Assembly (NCBI GenBank): GCA_964407285.1
Contig: CAYOVG010000286.1
Location: 1-9,546, forward strand
Direction of reading: 5' to 3'
Length of the DNA: 9,546 nt
Source: CAYOVG01 sp964407285
GTDB taxonomy: Bacteria > Desulfobacterota > Syntrophobacteria > Syntrophobacterales > Syntrophobacteraceae
A model generated the notes under the pieces. That model did no database searches and was not told where the DNA came from. It worked only from the letters and a program-made list of their open reading frames with translations. The stretch's first letter is position 1, and each line of letters starts with the position of its first letter. Positions 1 to 7,321 of the stretch are shown here, in pieces. Position numbers and translations under genes: made by a program.

Positions 1-24
1 CGGGTTGCGGGTTGCGGGTTGCGG
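1..24. repeat. 7-bp tandem repeat at window edge
   Basis: The window opens with three perfect copies of the heptamer CGGGTTG followed by a partial fourth (CGG). The array is cut by the window edge, so its true length is unknown. It lies in apparently non-coding DNA upstream of fliQ. The G-strand has runs of 3, 3, 3 and 2 G separated by 4 bases, so a G-quadruplex is conceivable if the array extends to the left. Seen directly; any function is unknown. Confidence 0.75.
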
Positions 25-116
25 AAAATCGCACGGGCCGGAGGTTCGTGTCAAGAACTTTTTTATCGTTCATGGGTGCTCCACGGGAATAATCGGCTCA
101 AACGGCAAAGCCGGTC

Positions 117-126
117 GGAGGGAGAG
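117..126 (+). promoter_or_regulatory. Ribosome binding site of fliQ
   Basis: The purine-rich stretch GGAGGGAGAG ends four bases before the ATG at 131; its GGAGG core (117-121) has nine-base spacing. This strong Shine-Dalgarno sequence decides the fliQ start at 131. The same frame stays open upstream to position 5, but that extension starts within the repeat-bearing DNA and does not resemble FliQ. Confidence 0.7.
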
Positions 127-130
127 ACGA

Positions 131-400
131 ATGACCCCTGAATTTCTGATCGGCCTGGCGCGCCAGGCCCTTGAAACCATGCTGCTGGTGAGCCTTCCCA
201 TTCTCCTTATCTGCCTGATTACCGGAGTGATCATCAGCATCATGCAGTCCGTTACTCAGATCCAGGAAATGACCCTCAGTTTCGTGCCCAAGATAGTCAT
301 TACATTTGTTGCCCTGCTGGTTTTCGGATCGTGGATGATGACCAAGCTGGGAGATTTCACCAGGGAGATCTTTCTGAACTTTCCCAACTGGATAAAGTAA
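131..400 (+). CDS. fliQ: Flagellar biosynthesis protein FliQ
   Basis: This encodes an 89-residue integral membrane protein of the flagellar type III export gate, where FliP, FliQ and FliR form the core channel complex at the centre of the basal body in the inner membrane. The length is typical of FliQ. It shows the usual two hydrophobic segments (about residues 15-40 and 51-75) joined by the short family-typical loop around SVTQIQEMTLSFVPKI (about 41-56). The ATG at 131 is chosen because it has a strong ribosome binding site and gives a protein that begins like other FliQ proteins (MTPEF, then LARQAL). FliP would be expected just upstream but does not appear in the 130 bases available. The gene is followed closely by fliR and is probably co-transcribed with it. 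Identification is firm from sequence and context. Confidence 0.96.
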   Translation: MTPEFLIGLARQALETMLLVSLPILLICLITGVIISIMQSVTQIQEMTLSFVPKIVITFVALLVFGSWMMTKLGDFTREIFLNFPNWIK

Positions 401-422
401 AGATGTGCGGGCGTGGCGCGTT

Positions 423-1205
423 ATGCTCACTTTCCATATCAATCTGACGGAGATCGGCATCTTTTTGGCCGTCCTGCTGCGGCTGGGCTTTATCCTGTTC
501 ATGCTCCCGGTATTCAACAGTCAGCAGTTCCCGGCGCGGGTGAAGGTGTGCTGCACGGTGGCTCTGGCGGCCATGATCTTTCCCCTGGTCCGGGAGAGCG
601 TGCCTCCGCTCGAATTCCAGCCGGGACCCGTTTGCGCCGTGATACTGAGCGAACTGCTCTTCGCCATGCTGCTGGCTCTTACGTTCCTTCTGCTCTTCGC
701 CGGGTTGCAGGTCGGAGGGGAACTCATGAGTTTCCAGATGGGGTTCACCTTCGCACAGGTAGCCGACCCCACCTACGGTGGGCAGATGCCCACGATCAGC
801 CGATGGCTGCAGGGGGTCGCCACTATGATCCTGATAAGCCTGAATGGCCACCACATATTCATTAGGACCATCGTGGAGAGTTTCCGGTCCGTGCCTTTGG
901 GAGGTTTTGCCTTGCATGCCTCGGACCTGGGCAAAATAGTCCATTTGTCCGGTCTGGTGTTCGTTATTGGCATCAAAATTGCCGCTCCGGTGATGATAGT
1001 GCTCTTGCTGGCGCACATCGCCATGGGGTTGCTCAGCAAATTCGCGCCGCAGTTGAACATCATGGCGACGAGCCCGCCGATCACCATTCTGCTGGGATTT
1101 TTTATTTTGGGCATCTCTTTTCTGGTTTGGGGCGAGGCCATTCAGAACCTGTTATTCAATGCTTTTCTCATTTTTAAATCCTTCACGAACAGGCCTGCGC
1201 CGTAG
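423..1205 (+). CDS. fliR: Flagellar biosynthesis protein FliR
   Basis: This encodes a 260-residue polytopic inner-membrane protein of the flagellar type III export gate, partner of FliP and FliQ and functionally tied to FlhB. About six hydrophobic segments are visible. Family-like stretches include the early RLGFILFMLPVF and QQFPARVKV, the central LMSFQMGFTFAQVADP, and the C-terminal LNIMATSPPITILLGF. I chose the ATG at 423 because the protein then begins (MLTFHINL) where FliR proteins usually do. A GTG at 405, only four bases after the fliQ stop, is in frame and would add six residues (VRAWRV, read with an initiator Met). Neither start has a good ribosome binding site, so translation may depend on coupling to fliQ. 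The product is certain; the exact start is not. Confidence 0.95.
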   Translation: MLTFHINLTEIGIFLAVLLRLGFILFMLPVFNSQQFPARVKVCCTVALAAMIFPLVRESVPPLEFQPGPVCAVILSELLFAMLLALTFLLLFAGLQVGGELMSFQMGFTFAQVADPTYGGQMPTISRWLQGVATMILISLNGHHIFIRTIVESFRSVPLGGFALHASDLGKIVHLSGLVFVIGIKIAAPVMIVLLLAHIAMGLLSKFAPQLNIMATSPPITILLGFFILGISFLVWGEAIQNLLFNAFLIFKSFTNRPAP

Positions 1206-1264
1206 TCGTGTGGACAAAAAAATGACTTGAGAAGCCGTTTTTGACATTTTGAGGGGCAGAGGGG

Positions 1265-2335
1265 ATGGCGGACAGCGCGCAGGAAAAGACCGAACAACCA
1301 ACCGGGAAAAAGATCTCGGAAGCCCGGAAAAAAGGAAATATTCCCAAAAGCATGGAGCTGAATTCCGTCGTGCTGCTCCTGGGATGCTCCGTTGTCCTGT
1401 ATTCCAACGTCCATATCATACACGACCATTTCCGGCAGATGCTCGATGATTTCTGGGTATACGGCATCCCGGCGGCGGTTGACAATTCCGTCTTTGACAG
1501 CACGCTTCTCGTTAAGGTATTCATGCATGCAGGGGCGATGATGGCCCCGGTTCTTCTGACCGCTCTGATCGTGGGGATCGGAGGGCACGTCGTGCAGATG
1601 AAGGGGGTGCTGTTCTCCCCGGAAGCCATCCAGCCGTCGTTCGGTAAGTTGAATCCCATTTCCGGACTCAAACGCCTGGTGTCGTTGCGCTCCCTGGTGG
1701 AACTGGGAAAGGCCCTCATCAAGTTCGTGGTGATCGGTTTCATAGTATACTCCGTCATCAAGTCGGAACAGGATCGGTTTCCCTTGCTCATAGGACAGGA
1801 ACTGACGGATGTGATGAGCGCCTTCGGAAGCCTGATCTTCAAAGTGGTCATCAGGGTGGCGTTGGCGATGCTGCTGCTGAGCATCCTGGACTTCTACTAC
1901 CAGAGGTGGCAGTATTACAAAGACCTCAGGATGACCAAGCAGGAGGTCAAGGAGGAGGCAAAGCAGACCGAGGGGAACCCCCAGGTCAAATCCCGTATCC
2001 GGGCGATTCAGCGCAGTCTTGTGAGGCAACGCATGATGGCGCAAGTCCCCAAGGCTACCGTGGTGATCACGAACCCTACCCATTACGCGGTAGCGCTGCT
2101 GTACACACCCGATATGGAAGCTCCCAAGCTGCTCGCCAAGGGAATGAACCTGGTGGCGAAGAATATAATCCGGATCGCTCGTGAGAACCGGGTGCCGGTT
2201 CATCAGAATCCTCCGCTGGCACGTGCTTTGTATAAGGAGGTTAAACTCGAGGAGACGATTCCGGTGACGCTCTACCGGGCGGTGGCTAAAGTGCTGGCCT
2301 ACATCTACCAGCAGAAATCGCGTGCAGCCGGATAG
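1265..2335 (+). CDS. flhB: Flagellar biosynthesis protein FlhB (export switch)
   Basis: This encodes the 356-residue FlhB, the inner-membrane export-gate protein that switches substrate specificity from rod/hook to filament proteins. The N-terminus (MADSAQEKTEQPTGKKISEARKKG, given here as its key parts EKTEQPT and ARKKG) is the classic FlhB/YscU signature. Four hydrophobic segments lie at roughly residues 30-215, then a basic, Glu-rich linker (KQEVKEEAKQTEGNP). The autocleavage site NPTH is intact at residues 270-273, with self-cleavage expected between N270 and P271. The C-terminal cytoplasmic domain is complete, including VHQNPPLARALY. The start is supported by GAGGGG at 1251-1256, eight bases before the ATG. 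It lies 59 bases after fliR, the largest gap inside the block; that gap is A/T-rich with a run of seven A but shows no clear promoter or terminator. Confidence 0.97.
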   Translation: MADSAQEKTEQPTGKKISEARKKGNIPKSMELNSVVLLLGCSVVLYSNVHIIHDHFRQMLDDFWVYGIPAAVDNSVFDSTLLVKVFMHAGAMMAPVLLTALIVGIGGHVVQMKGVLFSPEAIQPSFGKLNPISGLKRLVSLRSLVELGKALIKFVVIGFIVYSVIKSEQDRFPLLIGQELTDVMSAFGSLIFKVVIRVALAMLLLSILDFYYQRWQYYKDLRMTKQEVKEEAKQTEGNPQVKSRIRAIQRSLVRQRMMAQVPKATVVITNPTHYAVALLYTPDMEAPKLLAKGMNLVAKNIIRIARENRVPVHQNPPLARALYKEVKLEETIPVTLYRAVAKVLAYIYQQKSRAAG

Positions 2336-2364
2336 CGGGAAAGAGGAAAGAGGGGGGCAGGGGA

Positions 2365-4467
2365 ATGGAAGTTACGAGCGGAAGCCCGGTATTGCAGCGC
2401 CTTAAGATCATGTCGGACAGCAGCGCCATTGTGGGCGTTGTCGTGGTGATGGTCCTGGCGGTCATGCTGCTGCCGGTGTCGGGCCATGTGCTGGACCTGC
2501 TCCTGGCCGTGAATATCGCAATTTCTCTTGTTATTTTGCTTACTTCCGTCTACACCGTCAAGCCTTTGGAGTTTGCGGTCTTTCCAACCCTTCTTCTCCT
2601 GACGACCCTTTTCCGCATAGCATTGAACGTGGCGACCTCCAGGCTCATACTTCTGCACGGCCACGAGGGCACGGACGCGGCCGGACAGGTCATCATGGCG
2701 TTCGGCACCTTCGTGGTGGGCGGCAATTACGTGGTCGGCCTGGTCGTATTCATTATCCTGATGATCGTCAATTTCGTGGTCATCACGAAAGGGACCGAAC
2801 GTATTTCCGAGGTGGCGGCCCGGTTTACCCTGGATGCCATGCCCGGAAAGCAGATGAGCATCGATGCGGACCTGAACGCGGGGATGATCGACGAGAAGGA
2901 GGCGAGGAGCCGGAGGCAGAAAGTCGCCCTGGAGTCCGACTTCTACGGGACCATGGACGGCGCCAGCAAGTTCGTGCGCGGCGACGCCATAGCGGGAATG
3001 CTGATTCTCTTCATAAATATCATCGGCGGGCTGTGCATCGGGGTGCTGCAAAACGGCATGCCCGTCGTCGAGGCGCTCAAGAATTACACCCTCCTGACCG
3101 TGGGGGACGGCCTGGTGTCGCAGATACCGGCCCTGATCATTTCCACGTCGGCGGGTTTGCTGGTGAGCCATACCGCCCTGGAAGTCGGAATGGGGCAGGC
3201 GTTCGGCGAACACCTGGTCATGCGGCCCAAGCCCTTGGGCATCGCAGGCGGCATGCTGATCCTGCTGGCGCTCGTTCCGGGTTTTCCGGGTTTTCCCATG
3301 GCTTCCATCGGCGGCATCCTTGTTTTCGCCGCCTACCAGCTTTCCAGGCGGGGACCCGTCAAACCTTCGGACGTTGCCGAACAGGAAGTTCCCGGAGGAC
3401 CTGCCGAAGGCGTTCCGGAAATACCCGATGTGCCGCCGCCCCTGGATGTTCTCGAACTGGAAGTGGGCTATGGACTCATTCCCCTGGTCGATGAATCGCA
3501 AAACGGCGACCTCCTGGCCAGAATCAAGGCGATTCGCCACCAGCTCGGCGCCGAATACGGCATGATCGTGCCTCCCCTCCACGTGCGGGACAATCTCCAG
3601 ATAAAGCCCGCCGAGTACCGCCTGCTGCTCAAGGGCAACGTGATCGCCAAGGGCGAACTCATGCTGGGGCATTTCCTGGCGCTCAGCCCCGGCGAGACGA
3701 CCAAGATGGTGGAAGGTATTCCCACGAAAGATCCCGCTTTCGGGCTGCCCGCCATCTGGGTCCCGGAAAGCCGGCACGATGAGGCCATTCGGGCGGGATA
3801 CACCGTGATCGACCTGTCCACCGTGGTGGCGACCCATCTTACGGAGTTGTTCAAGCGGCATGCCGATGAACTCCTCAACAGGCAAACGGTGCAGAAACTC
3901 CTCGACAATCTAGCCACGCAGCAGCCGAAACTGGTCGAGGAACTGGTTCCCGGCGTTCTTCCCGTGGGAACGATCCAGAAGGTGCTCCAGAACCTGGTCC
4001 GCGAGCGGGTTTCGATCCGCGATCTTCAGACGATCTGCGAGACCCTGGCGGATTACGCCCCGATGACCAAGGACCAGGAGATTTTGACCGAGTATACCCG
4101 GCAGGCCCTGGCGCGGACGATTACCCGGCCCTATGAGACGGAGGACGGCAAGCTTCACGTGATCACCCTGCAGCAGCAGTTGGAGGAGCGGATTGCGAGG
4201 AGCATACAGAGGACCGATCAGGGCGCCATCCTGACGCTGGAGCCGGGGCTGCTCAATCAGCTCGTTCAGGCTACCAGCAATGAAATCAAGAAGATATTCA
4301 ACCTGGGCTATCATCCGGTGGTGCTCTGTTCCCCAATGGTGCGGAGGCATTTGAAAAAGCTCATGGATCGCTTCCTGCCGGAGATTGTGGTCATCAGTCA
4401 TAGCGAATTGAGCAGTCCACTGGAGATTCAATCCATCGGCATGATCAGGGGCGGTGATGCAGGTTAA
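2365..4467 (+). CDS. flhA: Flagellar biosynthesis protein FlhA
   Basis: This encodes the 700-residue FlhA, which forms the nonameric ring of the export gate, uses the proton motive force, and docks export chaperones on its large cytoplasmic domain. The N-terminal half has the expected eight hydrophobic segments up to about residue 330. It contains the family block TLFRIALNVATSRLIL (81-96) and the conserved cytoplasmic loop from TKGTERISEVAARF to MPGKQMSIDADLNAG (about 141-173). A Pro/Glu-rich linker (about 335-355) leads to the soluble domain, which begins near LELEVGYGLIPLVD and includes GIPTKDPAFGLPAIW. Length is normal. The ATG at 2365 follows a G-rich ribosome binding site; an in-frame ATG at 2410 is a less likely alternative. 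The gene lies 29 bases after flhB, and its end overlaps flhF by 11 bases. Confidence 0.97.
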   Translation: MEVTSGSPVLQRLKIMSDSSAIVGVVVVMVLAVMLLPVSGHVLDLLLAVNIAISLVILLTSVYTVKPLEFAVFPTLLLLTTLFRIALNVATSRLILLHGHEGTDAAGQVIMAFGTFVVGGNYVVGLVVFIILMIVNFVVITKGTERISEVAARFTLDAMPGKQMSIDADLNAGMIDEKEARSRRQKVALESDFYGTMDGASKFVRGDAIAGMLILFINIIGGLCIGVLQNGMPVVEALKNYTLLTVGDGLVSQIPALIISTSAGLLVSHTALEVGMGQAFGEHLVMRPKPLGIAGGMLILLALVPGFPGFPMASIGGILVFAAYQLSRRGPVKPSDVAEQEVPGGPAEGVPEIPDVPPPLDVLELEVGYGLIPLVDESQNGDLLARIKAIRHQLGAEYGMIVPPLHVRDNLQIKPAEYRLLLKGNVIAKGELMLGHFLALSPGETTKMVEGIPTKDPAFGLPAIWVPESRHDEAIRAGYTVIDLSTVVATHLTELFKRHADELLNRQTVQKLLDNLATQQPKLVEELVPGVLPVGTIQKVLQNLVRERVSIRDLQTICETLADYAPMTKDQEILTEYTRQALARTITRPYETEDGKLHVITLQQQLEERIARSIQRTDQGAILTLEPGLLNQLVQATSNEIKKIFNLGYHPVVLCSPMVRRHLKKLMDRFLPEIVVISHSELSSPLEIQSIGMIRGGDAG

Positions 4468-5605
4468 AACCTTTAGAGCACCTACTATTCCTCAGGCCCT
4501 GGAACAGGTGAAAAGAGACCTGGGTCCCAACGCCATTATACTCGGCAACAAGAAGGTTGCCGTCTCCCCCAATGAAACGTATGTGGAAGTGATGGCGGCG
4601 GTGGAGCCGGAGAGCGCGGTAGCTGAGACGACCTCTGCCGCTCCCGCCCGCAAATCGGCTCCTGCCGGTAAGGGCGGCCAGATTCACAGCGACATCCAGG
4701 AGATAAAGAGTTTCCTGTCGATGCTCATCTCGTCGAAGGACTACTTCGCGCAGCTTCAGATGCGGGAGCCGGTGGCCGAAGTGTATCACAGTCTGCTGGC
4801 GCGGGGGCTGGACGAGAAGCAAACCTACCTCCTGCTGAAGAAGGCCATGGCCATGCTGGACGAAGAGGAGCCGTTGGAGAAGGAGCAGATAACGGGCGCA
4901 TTTTCCCAGCAGTTGCTCAAGAAGATAAGGTTTTCGAAACCCTTCCACACCTTGCCCTCCACCCGCCGGTCGGCGCACGTTTTTTCGTTCCTGGGGCCGA
5001 CGGGAGTAGGGAAGACGACCACACTGGCCAAACTGGCGGCGTATCTCAAGATCAAGCGACAGATGGATGTCGGGCTCATTTCCGCCGATACGTATCGTAT
5101 CGGAGCTGTGGACCAACTCCAGACCTATGCCGATATCCTGGATGTTCCACTTCTCGTGGCGCAGAGCAAGAAGGAATTCTACCATGCCGTGGACCGGTTT
5201 CGGCATGAAGATATCATCCTGGTGGACACCATCGGAAAGAACTACCTGAATCAGCAGTATGTGAGCGATTTTCGTGGTATTTTCGAAACCTGCGAGAATG
5301 CCCAGCACCTGCTGGTCCTCAGCGCCGCGGCAAAAGACGACGATATGAAGCAGATGATTACCCACTTCAATCCGCTCCACATCAACAGCCTGATATTTAC
5401 CAAGATCGACGAGACATTGAGTCATGGAAGCATGATAAATCAGCTCCTGCGTTTCCAGTATCCCGTTTCCTATTTCGGTACGGGCCAGCAGGTGCCGGAA
5501 GATATAGAGCCCGCGACGCAAAAGCGGTTGCTCTCCCTCCTCTTTCCTCCCGGAAACGATTTAAGCGGAAAGGATCAAGATGGATCAAGCATTGGGTTTA
5601 CGTAA
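4457..5605 (+). CDS. flhF: Flagellar SRP-type GTPase FlhF
   Basis: This encodes a 382-residue GTPase of the SRP/FtsY family that marks the cell site where a flagellum is built. The start MQVKTFRAP and LGPNAIIL (about 23-30) match the FlhF N-terminal domain. A Pro/Ala/Lys linker (about 55-75) and a helical N domain follow. The G domain has the P-loop GPTGVGKTT at 180-188, the SRP-type ADTYRIGAVDQL motif, and TKIDE at 315-319 for guanine recognition. The C-terminal GTGQQVPEDIEPA is typical. The third motif is unusual: DTIGK at 257-261 where the family normally has DTAGR. The ATG at 4457 is preferred over the GTG at 4454 because it aligns with other FlhF starts; both overlap the flhA end, so coupling is likely. 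flhG starts 26 bases before this gene stops, as expected for partners made together. Confidence 0.95.
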   Translation: MQVKTFRAPTIPQALEQVKRDLGPNAIILGNKKVAVSPNETYVEVMAAVEPESAVAETTSAAPARKSAPAGKGGQIHSDIQEIKSFLSMLISSKDYFAQLQMREPVAEVYHSLLARGLDEKQTYLLLKKAMAMLDEEEPLEKEQITGAFSQQLLKKIRFSKPFHTLPSTRRSAHVFSFLGPTGVGKTTTLAKLAAYLKIKRQMDVGLISADTYRIGAVDQLQTYADILDVPLLVAQSKKEFYHAVDRFRHEDIILVDTIGKNYLNQQYVSDFRGIFETCENAQHLLVLSAAAKDDDMKQMITHFNPLHINSLIFTKIDETLSHGSMINQLLRFQYPVSYFGTGQQVPEDIEPATQKRLLSLLFPPGNDLSGKDQDGSSIGFT

Positions 5606-6467
5606 GAAAGCCGAGAAGACCGACAGATGGAACACGCTCTCGAACGGCACATTCCCGCTCGTGCAGCATCCCATCCGTGTGATGTCCGTCAGCAGTGGTA
5701 AAGGAGGCGTCGGTAAAAGCAACATGGTCATAAACCTGGCCATGTCGTTTGCCGGCCTCGGCAGGAGGGTGCTCATCCTCGATGCGGATTTGGGATTGGC
5801 CAATATCGACGTCCTGCTGGGCCTGACGCCCAGGTACAATATCAGCCATATTCTCGGGGGGCAGAAGAAGCTCAAGGAGGTCCTGGTGCCCGGTCCCGGT
5901 AACGTGCTGGTGATGCCGGCCAGTTCCGGAGTTCAGGAGCTTACGAACCTGAGCGAGGAACAGAAGCTCCTTTTCCTGGAAATGCTCGACGAACTGGAAT
6001 CGGAGATCGATATCCTGCTCATCGATACGGGCGCCGGGATATCCGACACGGTCCTCTATTTCAACCTGGCGGCCCATGAAAAAATCATAGTGGTGACGCC
6101 GGAACCGACGTCGCTCACCGATGCCTATGCGCTGATCAAGGTGCTCTATACCAGGCACGGCGAGCGCCACTTCAAGGTCCTCGCCAATTCGGTCAGGGAC
6201 GAGAAGATGGGCAAGTCCATTTTCGCCAAGATCAGCAAGGTGGCGGACCACTTCCTGGACGGGTTGTCTCTCGACTACCTGGGGAGCGTTCCTCACGATC
6301 CTAATATTACCAAGGCCGTCATCAACCAGAGGGCCCTCATGGAGATGTTTCCGGATTCTCCCGCGTCCAGAGCGCTCATGTCCATTGCGGGCAGGATATT
6401 GAAGAACCCTCCGCAACTGAATCAAGGCAATATCCAGTTCTTCTGGAAGCGGTTGCTGGGGGTCTAA
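5580..6467 (+). CDS. flhG: MinD-like ATPase FlhG (FleN), flagellar number regulator
   Basis: This encodes a 295-residue ATPase of the ParA/MinD family that limits flagellar number and controls FlhF. The extreme N-terminus carries DQALGLR (residues 2-8), matching the DQAxxLR motif by which FlhG stimulates FlhF GTPase activity in characterised bacteria. The deviant Walker A motif GKGGVGKS is at 40-47 with the MinD-type signature lysine K41. DADLGLANID (from residue 68) and DTGAG (149-153) are the other nucleotide-site motifs. The C-terminus (IQFFWKRLLGV, 285-295) looks like the amphipathic membrane-targeting helix of MinD-type proteins. All elements expected for activity are present. The start is supported by AAAGG about six bases upstream. 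Its first 26 bases lie inside flhF in another frame, suggesting coupled synthesis. Confidence 0.95.
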   Translation: MDQALGLRKKAEKTDRWNTLSNGTFPLVQHPIRVMSVSSGKGGVGKSNMVINLAMSFAGLGRRVLILDADLGLANIDVLLGLTPRYNISHILGGQKKLKEVLVPGPGNVLVMPASSGVQELTNLSEEQKLLFLEMLDELESEIDILLIDTGAGISDTVLYFNLAAHEKIIVVTPEPTSLTDAYALIKVLYTRHGERHFKVLANSVRDEKMGKSIFAKISKVADHFLDGLSLDYLGSVPHDPNITKAVINQRALMEMFPDSPASRALMSIAGRILKNPPQLNQGNIQFFWKRLLGV

Positions 6468-6486
6468 CCACGAGAGTGGGAACGGC

Positions 6487-6493
6487 GGAGGAG
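6487..6493 (+). promoter_or_regulatory. Ribosome binding site deciding the fliA start
   Basis: GGAGGAG lies 11 bases before the ATG at 6505. It overlaps the first base of the alternative in-frame GTG at 6493, so it cannot serve that codon. This makes ATG 6505 the better start for fliA. Confidence 0.55.
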
Positions 6494-6504
6494 TGTTGCC
6501 CAAG

Positions 6505-7302
6505 ATGTCTGAAGAGAACAGAACGACCCAGCCCCAGGGGCTAAGAAAACAGATAGAGCCGGGCAAGAAGGAGCAAATCATCCTTCAGCACTACAATATG
6601 GTCAAGTATATGGCCTTGCGGCTCGCTTCACGGTTGCCGAACCATGTCTCTCTGGACGATCTTTTCAACACGGGAATCATAGGGCTTATCGACGCCATCG
6701 ATAAGTTCGATGAGACGCAAGGCATTCAGTTCGAGACCTATGCCAGGATCAGGGTCAGGGGCGCAATGCTCGACGAAGTTCGTTCCATGGATTGGATCCC
6801 CAGGTCACTCAGGCAGAAGAGCAACGAACTCGAACGTACCTGCCTGGCTTTGGAGAGAAAACTCGGGTATTACCCCTCCGATGAGGAAGTCGCAGTGAGT
6901 ATGGAGATTTCCCTTGACGACTATTACAGGCTTCTCGACGAGGTCAAGGGAATCAGCCTCATGCCCGAAGAAATAGGCGAGGTCCTTGCGGAAGGAAAAC
7001 GGTCCGGATCGCTGGCCACGGAATCGGACGAGTTGTTCAAGGACGTTTACGCGAAGGAGTTGAAAAAGCACCTGGCCGAAGGCATTGCGTCTCTTTCCAA
7101 GAAGGAGCAACTGGCTCTTTCGCTGTACTACTACGACGAGCTGACGATGAAGGAAGTGGGGGCCGTGATGGGCTACACGGAGTCCCGGATCTCACAGATC
7201 CACACCAAGGCTATATTGAAGCTGCGCACCCGGCTGGCCCGAAAGCTGAAAAAAGAGGACCTCCCCGACTACGTCCAATCCGCCCTGGAAGCGAAGGCGT
7301 GA
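6505..7302 (+). CDS. fliA: Flagellar RNA polymerase sigma factor FliA (sigma-28)
   Basis: This encodes a 265-residue sigma factor of the sigma-28 (FliA/SigD) family, which directs RNA polymerase to late flagellar and motility promoters. Region 2 runs from about residue 24 to 105 and includes LPNHVSLDDLFNTGIIGLI, FDETQGIQFETYARIRVRGA and DEVRSMDWIPRSLR, the hallmark stretch of this family. Region 3 follows, with the LGYYPSDEEVA segment. Region 4 at about 203-245 has the helix-turn-helix YYYDELTMKEVGAVMGYTESRISQIH. Length is normal. It starts 37 bases after flhG and ends 19 bases before the next gene, so it is transcribed with the export genes. No FlgM anti-sigma gene is in the window. In cells FliA activity is normally held by FlgM until hook completion; here that is inferred from the family only. 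Confidence 0.96.
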   Translation: MSEENRTTQPQGLRKQIEPGKKEQIILQHYNMVKYMALRLASRLPNHVSLDDLFNTGIIGLIDAIDKFDETQGIQFETYARIRVRGAMLDEVRSMDWIPRSLRQKSNELERTCLALERKLGYYPSDEEVAVSMEISLDDYYRLLDEVKGISLMPEEIGEVLAEGKRSGSLATESDELFKDVYAKELKKHLAEGIASLSKKEQLALSLYYYDELTMKEVGAVMGYTESRISQIHTKAILKLRTRLARKLKKEDLPDYVQSALEAKA

Positions 7303-7321
7303 GGAGAGCGAGGAAAGAGTC

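Noticed and set aside
3..92. Possible C-terminal end of FliP before fliQ
   Set aside because: The frame closing with TAA at 90-92 reads as a polar, Arg-rich sequence with no hydrophobic FliP-like end, so I treat the stretch as non-coding.
2305..3885. Long open frame of 526 codons on the minus strand across flhA
   Set aside because: It is a shadow of flhA produced by GC-rich codon bias. The product is rich in His, Gln, Arg and Asp with no recognisable domain, and the plus strand encodes an unmistakable FlhA. Other minus-strand frames (for example 1142-2203, 4445-5521, 5598-6581) are the same kind of artefact.
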